From NCBI GenBank assembly GCA_037045145.1, contig JBAOIA010000011.1, positions 1,922,001 to 1,986,000 on the forward strand: a DNA stretch of 64,000 nucleotides, given 5' to 3'. The stretch comes from Bacteroidia bacterium. Lineage in GTDB: Bacteria > Bacteroidota > Bacteroidia > AKYH767-A > OLB10. A model generated the notes under the pieces. The model did no database searches, was not told the DNA's origin, and saw nothing but the letters and a program-made list of their open reading frames with translations. Made by a program: the position numbers and the translations under genes. This document shows positions 28,739 to 36,901 of the stretch, piece after piece (position 1 is the first letter of the stretch; each line of letters starts with the position of its first letter).

Positions 28739-29533
28739 TTACATTATTTTAAATCTGATTATCAATAAGGAAACTAATGTTGCCAAACTGATGATAATAG
28801 GAACGACTCGGAAAAACAGGTCACCCGAAGCAACTTTATTTTTACGTGCATTCACATATACAATATCATTAGGATGCAAATAGTAGTAAGGCGATTTAAA
28901 AACTTCAGGAGAGGTCATATCAATCATGCCATATTCAGGATTGCCAGCCATGGTTTCTCTTACGACCAAAACGTGGGTGCGTTTGCCAAAAACTGTCATA
29001 TCTCCTGCTAATGCTAAAGCTTCAGAAATGGTTACTTGTTCATTATTTACCACATAAACACCAGGTTTCGACACCTCACCAAGCATTACTATTTTAAAAT
29101 TTTCAAGATTAATAAATACAGAAGGATTAATAAGGTATTTTCCCAATTGCTTTAAAACCGTGTCTCTTGCTTGTGGAATAGTTAGTCCTTTTACATTTAA
29201 CTTACCAATAAAGGGCAGACTAATATCTCCGTTACTGTCAACCAGATATCCACTCAACGCTTTATACGTTGCCACATCCGGCATATTATCACGATTAATG
29301 GGTGGGTTAAAATAAGTACTGGCTTCAGGGCTTAAGCTAGAAACAAAAATGGTAAGAACATCGTTTGGAGATATTCTATGTACATAAGCTTTCAAAGAAA
29401 TGGAGCTGTCTATATGTGATTTTTGCTCTAAACCATTTTGATAATACAGGAATTTTTTAGATGGTACACAAGATGCGGCCAGAAACAGTATAAAAAGCAG
29501 CGGAATTGCGTGTTTTTTCGATATAAAATTCAT
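28739..29533 (-). CDS. wza: Wza-like polysaccharide export outer-membrane lipoprotein
   Basis: The protein has 264 residues from the chosen start. MNFISKKHAI begins a lipoprotein signal with lipobox LAASC (C22). A polysaccharide export domain follows (SPNDVLTIFVSS, SGYLVDSNGDISLPFIGKL), then an SLBB-like part (VMLGEVSKPGVYVV). A hydrophobic C-terminal segment, IIISLATLVSLLIIRF, ends the protein. I chose the ATG at 29533 because a longer frame to 29608 adds 25 residues before the signal peptide and would start upstream of the promoter box at 29564-29571. It is the first gene of the cluster and forms the export channel with Wzc. Confidence 0.9.
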   Translation of the reverse strand: MNFISKKHAIPLLFILFLAASCVPSKKFLYYQNGLEQKSHIDSSISLKAYVHRISPNDVLTIFVSSLSPEASTYFNPPINRDNMPDVATYKALSGYLVDSNGDISLPFIGKLNVKGLTIPQARDTVLKQLGKYLINPSVFINLENFKIVMLGEVSKPGVYVVNNEQVTISEALALAGDMTVFGKRTHVLVVRETMAGNPEYGMIDMTSPEVFKSPYYYLHPNDIVYVNARKNKVASGDLFFRVVPIIISLATLVSLLIIRFKIM

Positions 29534-29563
29534 TGAAATCTTTTCTTCAAATGTAATGGGCGG

Positions 29564-29571
29564 CAAAGATA
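29564..29571 (-). promoter_or_regulatory. -7 box (TATCTTTG) for the polysaccharide cluster
   Basis: This is an exact TAnnTTTG match on the minus strand, 30 bases before the wza ATG at 29533. It lies in the 135-base divergent gap shared with the enoyl-CoA hydratase gene. It probably drives wza and the genes after it. Confidence 0.6.
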
Positions 29572-29668
29572 ATAGAAAAATTAAGCTAATTAAGCTTCTG
29601 CTATACATTTATATATTGTTTGTAGCTTACATTTTCATAATTTCGCAGCTAATACATTTTTTACTTTT

Positions 29669-30445
29669 ATGTCTTATACAAACTTAATTTATAATGTTGA
29701 AAATGGCCTTGCTACCATTACCATCAACCGTCCTGATAAACTTAATGCACTAAATGCATTAACTGTTCAGGAAATTGGTGCTGCAGTTAAAAGGGCTATT
29801 GATCAGCGTGAAGTACGCATAATAATTATTACAGGATCTGGTGAAAAATCATTCGTTGCCGGTGCAGATATTTCCGAGTTTGAGGGGCTGGATGAAGAAC
29901 AATCAAGGGCATTGGCACAAGCAGGACAAGATGCTTTTTTTGCTATCGAAAATTCGCCAAAACCTGTTATTGCTGCCGTCAATGGCTTTGCTCTTGGCGG
30001 TGGCTGCGAATTAGCAATGGCTTGCCATCTGCGTGTTGCCGCAGAAAATGCCAGATTCGGACAGCCTGAGGTTAAATTAGGCCTGATTCCTGCTTATGGT
30101 GGAACACAGCGGCTAACCAAACTTATTGGTAAAACTAAAGCATTGGAACTGATGATTACTACCGACATGATAAATGCTACAGAAGCACTTCAGTTGGGAT
30201 TGGTAAATTATGTGGTTCCACAAACAGAACTGATGAGTAAAACACATGAGTTAGCTTCAAAAATTATGAAGCAGGCACCATTGGCTGTTGCAGGTGTCAT
30301 TCGTTGTGTGAATGATTTTTACAATAGTGTGAATGGCTTTCAGACGGAAGTAGAAGTTTTTGGACAGTGTTTTAAAACAGAGGATAATAAGGAAGGTGTT
30401 GCAGCTTTTAAAGAAAAAAGAAGTCCTGTTTTTAAAGGTAAGTAG
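29669..30445 (+). CDS. Enoyl-CoA hydratase/isomerase (crotonase family)
   Basis: The 258-residue crotonase-fold enzyme hydrates or isomerises unsaturated acyl-CoA. It has the oxyanion-hole segment FVAGADISEFEG and both catalytic acids of true hydratases, Glu in GGGCELAMAC and Glu in FGQPEVKLG. Next to paaABCD it could be PaaF or PaaG acting after ring opening. A general beta-oxidation role is equally possible. The gap to paaA is 37 bases, so co-transcription is likely. Confidence 0.88.
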   Translation: MSYTNLIYNVENGLATITINRPDKLNALNALTVQEIGAAVKRAIDQREVRIIIITGSGEKSFVAGADISEFEGLDEEQSRALAQAGQDAFFAIENSPKPVIAAVNGFALGGGCELAMACHLRVAAENARFGQPEVKLGLIPAYGGTQRLTKLIGKTKALELMITTDMINATEALQLGLVNYVVPQTELMSKTHELASKIMKQAPLAVAGVIRCVNDFYNSVNGFQTEVEVFGQCFKTEDNKEGVAAFKEKRSPVFKGK

Positions 30446-30482
30446 CTATGTAGTTACTAATATTGTTTTTGATTAAAATTTT

Positions 30483-31427
30483 ATGGAGGTGAATATAGAA
30501 CAATTGGAAAAAGATTTCCAGGCAAAGATTGATGGAGGTTTAAGCATAGAACCTAAAGATTGGATGCCTGAAAGGTATAGGCATCAACTCATAAGAATGA
30601 TGTCGCAGCATGCTCATAGTGAGGTGGTTGGAATGTTGCCTGAAGGTAACTGGATAACTCGAGCTCCTTCGTTAATGCGCAAGATGGTTTTGTTAGCCAA
30701 AGTGCAGGACGAAGCCGGGCATGGATTATATATCTATAGTGCAACAGAAACCTTAGGCATTAGTCGTGATGATATGATTAATCAGTTGCTGATGGGTAAA
30801 GCAAAATATTCAAGTATTTTTAATTACCCCACATTAAATTGGGCTGATATGGGAGCAATAGGTTGGCTTGTGGACGGAGCCGCAATTGTAAACCAAACAG
30901 CATTAGCAAAATGTTCTTATGGTCCCTATGCAAGAGCGATGCTGCGTATCTGTAAAGAAGAAAATTTTCATCAGAAACAAGGATATCAGATTTTAGCAGA
31001 AATGATGCAGGGAACAGAAGCACAAAAGCAAATGGCACAGGACGCTGTGAACAGGTTTTGGTGGCCATCACTAATGATGTTTGGTCCAAGTGATAAAAAT
31101 TCTCCTAATTCTGATGAACTCATGCGTTGGAAAGTTAAACTGTACAGCAATGACGATTTACGTCAGCGTTTTATAGACAGAACTGTGCCACAGGCAGAAG
31201 CCATAGGCATCAAAATTCCGGATGAGAAGTTGAAATGGAATGAAAAAACCCGCCATTATGAATGGGGTGAAATCAACTGGGATGAGTTTTATGCTGTTAT
31301 TGGTGGCAATGGTCCATGCAACCGACTAAGAATGAAGCAGCGTACCGATGCACATAAAAATGGTCAATGGGTTCGCGAAGCAGCTGTTACATTTGCAGAA
31401 AAACGAAAAAAGAGTAAGGCGGCATAA
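30483..31427 (+). CDS. paaA: Phenylacetyl-CoA epoxidase, catalytic subunit A
   Basis: This 314-residue subunit carries the di-iron site that epoxidises the ring of phenylacetyl-CoA in aerobic phenylacetate breakdown. Two E-x-x-H iron-ligand motifs are visible: E77-A-G-H80 in KVQDEAGHG and E160-N-F-H163 in CKEENFHQKQG. E47 in AHSEVVG is a further likely ligand. The C-terminal half has the family segment RWKVKLYSNDDLRQRFIDR. It opens a paaABCD run with the usual order. Confidence 0.95.
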   Translation: MEVNIEQLEKDFQAKIDGGLSIEPKDWMPERYRHQLIRMMSQHAHSEVVGMLPEGNWITRAPSLMRKMVLLAKVQDEAGHGLYIYSATETLGISRDDMINQLLMGKAKYSSIFNYPTLNWADMGAIGWLVDGAAIVNQTALAKCSYGPYARAMLRICKEENFHQKQGYQILAEMMQGTEAQKQMAQDAVNRFWWPSLMMFGPSDKNSPNSDELMRWKVKLYSNDDLRQRFIDRTVPQAEAIGIKIPDEKLKWNEKTRHYEWGEINWDEFYAVIGGNGPCNRLRMKQRTDAHKNGQWVREAAVTFAEKRKKSKAA

Positions 31428-31468
31428 GTCATTATTTTTAACAATAATTATTTTAATCATAGTAAATC

Positions 31469-31756
31469 ATGTCCGATACACAGTGGCAATTATGGGAGGT
31501 GTTCACCCAAAAAAAAACCGGGATGTCTTTTGAGCATGCAGGAAGTGTTAGAGCAGCAGATAAAGAAATGGCTTTGCTTAACGCACGCGATGTTTACAGC
31601 AGACGTGGAGAAGCAACCTGCATCTGGGTAGTACCTTCTGAATGTATCTCATCTTCTTCGCCCGAAGATGTTGCATCCTTTTTTGAACCTTCAGACGATA
31701 AAATTTATCGTCATCCTAACTTTTATAAAACGCCTGACGGCATTAAGCAGGTTTAA
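31469..31756 (+). CDS. paaB: Phenylacetyl-CoA epoxidase subunit B
   Basis: The 95-residue protein is of the usual size. It starts MSDTQWQLWEVFTQKKTGMS, continues FEHAGSVRAADKEMALLNARD and includes RRGEATCIWVV, all typical of PaaB. It bridges PaaA-PaaC dimers in the epoxidase complex. It lies 41 bases after paaA and 5 bases before paaC. Confidence 0.93.
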   Translation: MSDTQWQLWEVFTQKKTGMSFEHAGSVRAADKEMALLNARDVYSRRGEATCIWVVPSECISSSSPEDVASFFEPSDDKIYRHPNFYKTPDGIKQV

Positions 31757-31761
31757 AAACC

Positions 31762-32517
31762 ATGAATAAAAATTTATTTGAATACACATTGCGGTTAGGA
31801 GATACAAGTCTCATTTTAAGTCAGCGATTGGGTGAGTGGTGCGGGCATGGTCCGGTGCTTGAAGAAGATATTGCACTTACTAATATTGCACTCGATTTGC
31901 TAGGGCAGGCAAAAGCTTTTTTAGCCTATGCTGGCGAAATTGAAGGAAAAGGTAGGAGTGAAGATAGTCTGGCTTTTCATAGAGATGCCAACCAATTCAG
32001 AAATATGTTGCTGACTGAACAACCAAATGTTGATTTTGGATGTACCATTGTCCGACAACTTTTTGTAAGCGCATGGCAGCATTATCTGTATTCTGAACTC
32101 ACACAATCTACTGATAAAAACATCAGTGCTCTTGCAGTTAAATCATTGAAAGAAGTTAATTATCATTTACGTTATGCATCAGATTGGACAATGCGTTTGG
32201 GAGATGGTACAGAAGAAAGTCATCAACGAATGCAAAATGCAGTCAACGAGCTTTGGAATTTTACAGGTGATCTTTTTGAGATTGATCAAATTGATGAGGA
32301 GTTGTTGAAACTTGGAATTGCTGCTGACATGAAAAAGGTTGAAGAAAACTGGAATAAACATATCAGGCTGGTGCTTAGTGATGCTACTCTGTCAGTTTCA
32401 GAGATTAATAATTTTATGCGAACCGGAAGCCGAAAAGGAATACATACCGAGCATCTTGGATTTATTCTTGCAGAGATGCAATTTTTACCTCGCGCATATC
32501 CTGATGCCCAATGGTGA
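31762..32517 (+). CDS. paaC: Phenylacetyl-CoA epoxidase, structural subunit C
   Basis: The 251-residue helical protein has a ferritin-like fold without the full iron site and forms the heterodimer with PaaA. Recognisable segments are LGDTSLILSQRLGEWCGHGP, EDIALTNIALDLLGQA and VNYHLRYASDWTMRLGDGT. It overlaps the start of paaD by 7 bases, so translation is coupled. Confidence 0.93.
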   Translation: MNKNLFEYTLRLGDTSLILSQRLGEWCGHGPVLEEDIALTNIALDLLGQAKAFLAYAGEIEGKGRSEDSLAFHRDANQFRNMLLTEQPNVDFGCTIVRQLFVSAWQHYLYSELTQSTDKNISALAVKSLKEVNYHLRYASDWTMRLGDGTEESHQRMQNAVNELWNFTGDLFEIDQIDEELLKLGIAADMKKVEENWNKHIRLVLSDATLSVSEINNFMRTGSRKGIHTEHLGFILAEMQFLPRAYPDAQW

Positions 32518-33026
32518 ATGATTCCTTTAAAGTACAAAGCAGTTTAGAGGCAACAGAAATTTTTCAATTATTGTATGCCATTCCTGACCCTGAAGTGCCG
32601 GTAATTAATATTGGTGAGTTAGGTGTTTTGAGAAGTGTTGATTGGATTAACGGACAACTCATTATTACCATTACACCAACATACTCCGGATGTCCTGCTA
32701 TGTTTGCTATTGAATCGGAAATTAAGACCATTTTAAAAGATAATAATATCTCAAATTTTAAAGTTAAGACAGTGTATTTTCCTGCGTGGACTACAGACTG
32801 GCTTACTGATGAAGCAAAAAGAAAACTTTCGGATTATGGTATTGCACCCCCTGAACATTCGTCACATATAAAACAATTGCGACCTGATGAGGTAAGTGTA
32901 AGATGTGCCTTTTGTCATTCGGAAGAAACACATCTTACCAGTTGGTTTGGCTCAACAGCATGCAAAGCACTTTATTATTGTGATAATTGTAAACAACCAT
33001 TCGAGCATTTTAAGTGCCATCATTGA
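32511..33026 (+). CDS. paaD: PaaD, MIP18-type maturation factor for the epoxidase
   Basis: The 171-residue protein has an N-terminal DUF59/MIP18-like domain (AIPDPEVPVINIGELGVLR, TYSGCPAM). It also has a C-terminal Cys-rich zinc or Fe-S ribbon: CAFC, then TACKALYYCDNC. PaaD is thought to help assemble the Fe-S centre of the reductase PaaE. No paaE follows; the next gene is a cytochrome c 185 bases on. The intervening sequence shows no clear promoter box. Confidence 0.92.
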   Translation: MVNDSFKVQSSLEATEIFQLLYAIPDPEVPVINIGELGVLRSVDWINGQLIITITPTYSGCPAMFAIESEIKTILKDNNISNFKVKTVYFPAWTTDWLTDEAKRKLSDYGIAPPEHSSHIKQLRPDEVSVRCAFCHSEETHLTSWFGSTACKALYYCDNCKQPFEHFKCHH

Positions 33027-33172
33027 TTTTTTCATTAAGCAGATTTATCTAAATATTTATTTATCAATCTATTCTAATACTATTTTGATCAGTGATAAAA
33101 GTCAGCCTTATCGCTGTCATTAATCAATATGATTTCTTAAGGATAATTGTTCATTTGTGTATGATCATTCAA

Positions 33173-33196
33173 ACATTTCTGTAAAAAAAGAAATGT
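33173..33196 (+). promoter_or_regulatory. Small hairpin in the leader of the NorC-like gene
   Basis: Perfect 8-bp arms (33173-33180 with 33189-33196) flank an A-rich 8-base loop. The hairpin ends 15 bases before the ATG at 33212. It could affect ribosome access, or stop minus-strand transcripts. No T tract follows on the plus strand, so it is not a normal terminator for paaD. Confidence 0.3.
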
Positions 33197-33211
33197 AAAA
33201 ACGATTCAGTT

Positions 33212-33586
33212 ATGCATTTGAGTTTAAAGTTTAAGATATTAATTACACTTTTTACATTATTTAGTTTTTATACTGCGTTTGTTTACACCAAGGCAACAGC
33301 ACGTGCTACCTTTACTATGAACGATGAAGCATTTAAAGGGAAAATGCTTTATCAGAAATTTAACTGCACTGCCTGTCATCAACTTTATGGTTTAGGCGGC
33401 TATCTTGGCCCTGAACTAACATCAGCCTATTCTCAGAAAGCACAAAATGACGCATACTTTGCTGCAATACTGAAAAATGGAACTGTACGTATGCCCGATT
33501 TTAATTTGAGTGATAAGGAAGTTGACCAAGTAATAGAATATTTGAAATACATTGATCAAACATCAACACAAATACCAACATACTAG
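33212..33586 (+). CDS. NorC-like membrane-anchored cytochrome c
   Basis: The 124-residue protein has one N-terminal membrane anchor (residues 8-25) and a class I cytochrome c domain. The heme motif is C52-T-A-C55-H56 followed by QLYGLGGYLGPELT. The sixth ligand is probably M94 in TVRMPDF. The short anchor and the GGYLGPELT segment resemble NorC, the electron-entry subunit of cytochrome c nitric oxide reductase. It is the first gene of a four-gene run ending in a NorB-like subunit, with the MbnP/MbnH-like pair between. Calling it NorC depends on the partner, whose own function is in doubt. Confidence 0.8.
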   Translation: MHLSLKFKILITLFTLFSFYTAFVYTKATARATFTMNDEAFKGKMLYQKFNCTACHQLYGLGGYLGPELTSAYSQKAQNDAYFAAILKNGTVRMPDFNLSDKEVDQVIEYLKYIDQTSTQIPTY

Positions 33587-33596
33587 AAATCTGATC

Positions 33597-34349
33597 ATGA
33601 AAACAAACAATAATCTTAAAAATATGAGCATTTCAAAATCAGTAATGCTTAATGTCGTTCTGTTTGCCATAATGACATTAATGTTTTCGTCTTGTAAGAA
33701 AAAGAATGATGATGAAAATATAATCAACCTTAATTTGTCATTTGCAGTTGACGGTAGCAAGCTTGAATTTAATTCCATAAAGTATGTAAATGCTGCAGCT
33801 AACAACTACAGTGTTTCTAAATTACATTTCTATATTTCTGCTTTTGAGTTTGAGAATACTGACGGAAGTAAGTTTACTTTTGATAGTATCTTTTACGTTG
33901 ACGCTGCAATTCAAACACCTTCTTTTGCTCTTGAAGGATTGCCTGTTGGAAATTATAAGTCACTTCGTTTTTTAATTGGCCTCGACAGTTTACATAACAT
34001 CAGTCATGCATTGCCAAATACAATTGACAATGAAAATATGAGTTGGCCGGATATGATGGGAGGAGGGTATCATTTTATGAAACTCGAAGGTAATTTTATG
34101 GATGGTGGAAACCCAACAGGATATGCAATGCATCTTGGTAATAATGTGCACGTTGTGCAAGTAAACATTCAGAAGGATTTTAAAGTTTCAGATGGTTCAG
34201 CAGCACTTAACCTGGAGATGAATATTAATGAGTGGTTTTCAAATCCACATAACTACAACTTTAACATTGATGGAAATTATTCAATGAGTGATAGCGTTGC
34301 CATGTCGAAACTGGCATTAAATGGAAGCGATGTTTTTAATATCCGATAG
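33597..34349 (+). CDS. MbnP-like lipoprotein
   Basis: The protein has 250 residues from the ATG at 33597, 10 bases after the cytochrome stop. A lipoprotein signal ends at C33 (LMFSSC). The body matches the MbnP-like pattern I know: beta-rich start (SKLHFYIS), LPVGNYKSLRFLIGLD, then W149 in MSWPDMMGG, GYHFMKLEG at 156-164, and HLG at 178-180. In methanotrophs MbnP binds copper through a kynurenine made from Trp by the di-heme enzyme MbnH. An MbnH-like gene follows one base later, so the pair is complete. An upstream in-frame ATG at 33552 overlaps the cytochrome gene and is unlikely. Confidence 0.75.
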   Translation: MKTNNNLKNMSISKSVMLNVVLFAIMTLMFSSCKKKNDDENIINLNLSFAVDGSKLEFNSIKYVNAAANNYSVSKLHFYISAFEFENTDGSKFTFDSIFYVDAAIQTPSFALEGLPVGNYKSLRFLIGLDSLHNISHALPNTIDNENMSWPDMMGGGYHFMKLEGNFMDGGNPTGYAMHLGNNVHVVQVNIQKDFKVSDGSAALNLEMNINEWFSNPHNYNFNIDGNYSMSDSVAMSKLALNGSDVFNIR

Positions 34350-34350
34350 T

Positions 34351-35373
34351 ATGAAGTTAAAAGTAATCTTTACGGTATTAATTGTTGGAATGCTTACTGT
34401 GCTTGCCTGTAAAAAGGATAAGGATGAGGATCCAATTAATAATCTGCCACCCTATAATCCAACATTATATACCATTAACACACCTTCAAATCTACCGGCA
34501 ATGAATGTTCCGGCATTCAACCCAACAACAGTTGAAGGTGTTTATCTCGGACGCAAGCTTTACTACGATAAACTTCTGCATCCAACGGGTGCTTCATCAT
34601 GTTCATCATGCCATATTCAGTCGCAAGGCTTTGCAGTTACAGGTACAAATATTATTCCGCATGTTAACTTAGGTTATCAAAATAAGTTTTTATGGAATGG
34701 TGAAATTCAGGGAACATTGGAAGATGCCATGATGTTTGAAGTGGAAACTTTTTTTAATACAGACATTAAGAGATTACAGAATGATAGTTTGTATCCTATA
34801 CTTTTTTACAAAGCATTTGGCAGTACAACTATTGATACTAAGAAGTGTGCTTATGCATTGGCGCAATTTCTGAGAACTGTTGTTTCAGGAAACTCTAAGT
34901 TGGATCGCTTTATTCGTCACGAAACATTGTTTACACCTGACGAAATTCAAGGATTCAATATTTTCTTTTCTGAAAAGGGCGACTGTTTTCACTGTCATTC
35001 ATTATCATTAACGTCCGATGGAGATTTGCACAATATCGGCCTGGACTCGGTTTTTACAGGTGTCAATGCAGGCTATTATAATGTAAGTCATAATGCAGCA
35101 GATTATGGAAAATTCCGTACTCCTTCTCTGCGAAATACAGCATTGAAAACAACCTTCATGCACGATGCAAGATTTACAACACTTGAACAAGTAATTGAAC
35201 ATTATAACACAGGGGTTAAACATTCAGCGTCTCTCGATCCTGTTATGACAAAGCCCGGAAAAGAACTAGGATTACAACTTACACCTCTTGAGAAACAAAA
35301 ACTCAAAGCATTTCTTCTTACACTAACTGACTCAACTTTTTTAACAGAACCCAATTTTTCTAATCCAAACTGA
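34351..35373 (+). CDS. MbnH-like di-heme cytochrome c peroxidase family lipoprotein
   Basis: The protein has 340 residues from the ATG at 34351, one base after the MbnP-like stop. An earlier ATG at 34321 overlaps that gene. The lipoprotein signal ends at C20 (LTVLAC). Two c-type heme sites are present, C84-S-S-C87-H88 and C212-F-H-C215-H216. FRTPSLRNTALKTTFMHDAR is the usual CcpA/MauG-family C-terminal block. In the MbnPH pair this enzyme oxidises a Trp of MbnP. A simple peroxidase role cannot be excluded. Hemes would be fitted in the periplasm. Confidence 0.85.
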   Translation: MKLKVIFTVLIVGMLTVLACKKDKDEDPINNLPPYNPTLYTINTPSNLPAMNVPAFNPTTVEGVYLGRKLYYDKLLHPTGASSCSSCHIQSQGFAVTGTNIIPHVNLGYQNKFLWNGEIQGTLEDAMMFEVETFFNTDIKRLQNDSLYPILFYKAFGSTTIDTKKCAYALAQFLRTVVSGNSKLDRFIRHETLFTPDEIQGFNIFFSEKGDCFHCHSLSLTSDGDLHNIGLDSVFTGVNAGYYNVSHNAADYGKFRTPSLRNTALKTTFMHDARFTTLEQVIEHYNTGVKHSASLDPVMTKPGKELGLQLTPLEKQKLKAFLLTLTDSTFLTEPNFSNPN

Positions 35374-35401
35374 ATTTTAGTTTGATTCAGTAATATACAA
35401 A

Positions 35402-36778
35402 ATGAATAATAGTCATTCAAACAATTCAAATATTCACTTTCTGTTTATTGCAGTTGCACTTACTGTACTGATTTCAGGTGTGTTGTTTGGTGTTGTTGGT
35501 GGTTTGCAGTATATCATTCCCGGTTGGCTGAAAGACGAATTGTCGTTTGAAAGAGTCAGACCACTTCATGTAACAATGGTTATTTCATGGATTTTTGCAG
35601 GAGCTATGGGTGGCATCTATTATTATCTTCCACAGGCAGTAAAAGGAAAACTTTATTCACCGGCTTTAGCAATAGCCCATCTTGTATTATTTATTCTTAC
35701 AGGATTGTCCATCATTGCCTGCTATTTTGCAGGAGTATTTGGTGGAAGAGAGTATTTTGAATTTCCACCTGCAGTTGCAATTCCTATGTTAATAACGTGG
35801 CTGTTGTTTGTTGCCAATATGCTTCTGACACTTAAGAGATATTACAACAGCAATACACACATTTTCACTAAAGTTTATATCTGGATGTGGCTTACAGGTA
35901 TGTTTTTCTTTCTGTTAACATTTTTAGAATCTTATCTGTGGTTGTTTTCCTTTTTCGGTAATAACTTAATACGCGATATAACTGTACAGTGGAAAGCATC
36001 AGGAGCTATGGTGGGCTCATGGAATATGCTGGTATATGGAACTGCATTTTATGTGATGGAGAAAATGAGTGGTGATGAAAGCGTTGCCTCATCAAAGTTG
36101 ACTTTCTTTTTTTATTTCTTAGGGCTAACCAACCTTATGTTCAACTGGGGGCATCATACTTACATTGTGCCGGCATCACCCTGGATTCGGGATGTTGCCT
36201 ATGTCATCAGTATGACGGAGCTGCTAATTCTTGGTAATATTATTTGGAACTGGCGTAAAACGGTATCCTCAGCTACTAAAACTTTTCATCTGATGTCTTA
36301 TCGCTTTTTTACTGCTTCTGATGTATGGATATTTATCAACCTTGTTTTAGCCATTGCTATTTCTGTTCCGTTTATTAACCGTTTCACTCATGGTACGCAC
36401 ATCACTGTTGCGCATGCAATGGGTACCACTATTGGAATAAACACTTTTATCCTTTTTGCTTCATTGTTTTATTTATTAAGACTTCAAAATGATACAACGC
36501 TACTCAAATACATAAAGGCAGGTTTCTGGATTTTGAATGTTTCATTGCTCATATTTTGGGTTTCTCTTATTGCATCGGGTATCACAAAAACTATTGAATT
36601 GACTAATGGAGGAACATTTGCTTCTGCCATGCAAAAGATGCTACCTTATTTTTATAGCTTTTTCATTGCAGGAATTGGCATTCTGGCAGGTATTTTACTT
36701 ATTGCCATTCCGGCTTTAGTTTCATGTATTCAACAAATCAGACAGAATAGACTTGTTTCTTTTCAGCCTGTTACTTGA
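35402..36778 (+). CDS. NorB-like heme-copper superfamily subunit with altered metal ligands
   Basis: The 458-residue protein has about 12 membrane helices, the length of cNOR NorB. NorB-like blocks are RPLHVTMVISWIFAG (H56, low-spin heme ligand), GGREYFEFPPAVAIPM, NWGHHTYIVP (H251/H252, FeB/CuB ligands), SMTELLILG (E273, position of E280 in Pseudomonas NorB) and THGTHITVAHAMG. By eye three expected ligands are changed. The helix VI His and nearby Glu (HLWVEG in NorB) align with S200 and V204 in WKASGAMVGSW. The second His of the helix X HxH pair is M340. No other His lies between 153 and 251. It may be a divergent NO reductase or a different enzyme. Confidence 0.8.
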   Translation: MNNSHSNNSNIHFLFIAVALTVLISGVLFGVVGGLQYIIPGWLKDELSFERVRPLHVTMVISWIFAGAMGGIYYYLPQAVKGKLYSPALAIAHLVLFILTGLSIIACYFAGVFGGREYFEFPPAVAIPMLITWLLFVANMLLTLKRYYNSNTHIFTKVYIWMWLTGMFFFLLTFLESYLWLFSFFGNNLIRDITVQWKASGAMVGSWNMLVYGTAFYVMEKMSGDESVASSKLTFFFYFLGLTNLMFNWGHHTYIVPASPWIRDVAYVISMTELLILGNIIWNWRKTVSSATKTFHLMSYRFFTASDVWIFINLVLAIAISVPFINRFTHGTHITVAHAMGTTIGINTFILFASLFYLLRLQNDTTLLKYIKAGFWILNVSLLIFWVSLIASGITKTIELTNGGTFASAMQKMLPYFYSFFIAGIGILAGILLIAIPALVSCIQQIRQNRLVSFQPVT

Positions 36779-36803
36779 TTGGAACCTACTATAAAATCAA
36801 CAA

Positions 36804-36836
36804 TTTGTTTGGTTTGATAGCCATGTATTAATTTCG
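36804..36836 (+). promoter_or_regulatory. Possible promoter for the mutS2-like gene
   Basis: TTTG at 36804-36807 lies 21 bases before TAATTTCG at 36829-36836. That differs by one base from TAnnTTTG and has the same spacing as the better match ahead of yebC. The ATG is at 36902. Confidence 0.35.
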
Positions 36837-36901
36837 CACTTCAGTATTCTGCTTTCCTTTAATTGGAGGATGAAACTGAAAATTAATTTTGAATTGATTA
36901 C

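Noticed and set aside
29534..29608. 25-residue N-terminal extension of the Wza-like protein
   Set aside because: It lies upstream of the -7 box and places the lipoprotein signal away from the N-terminus.
33080..33110. FNR/DNR-type site (TTGATCAGTGATAA) before the NorC-like gene
   Set aside because: Only the left half TTGAT fits; the right half does not match ATCAA, so I do not call it.
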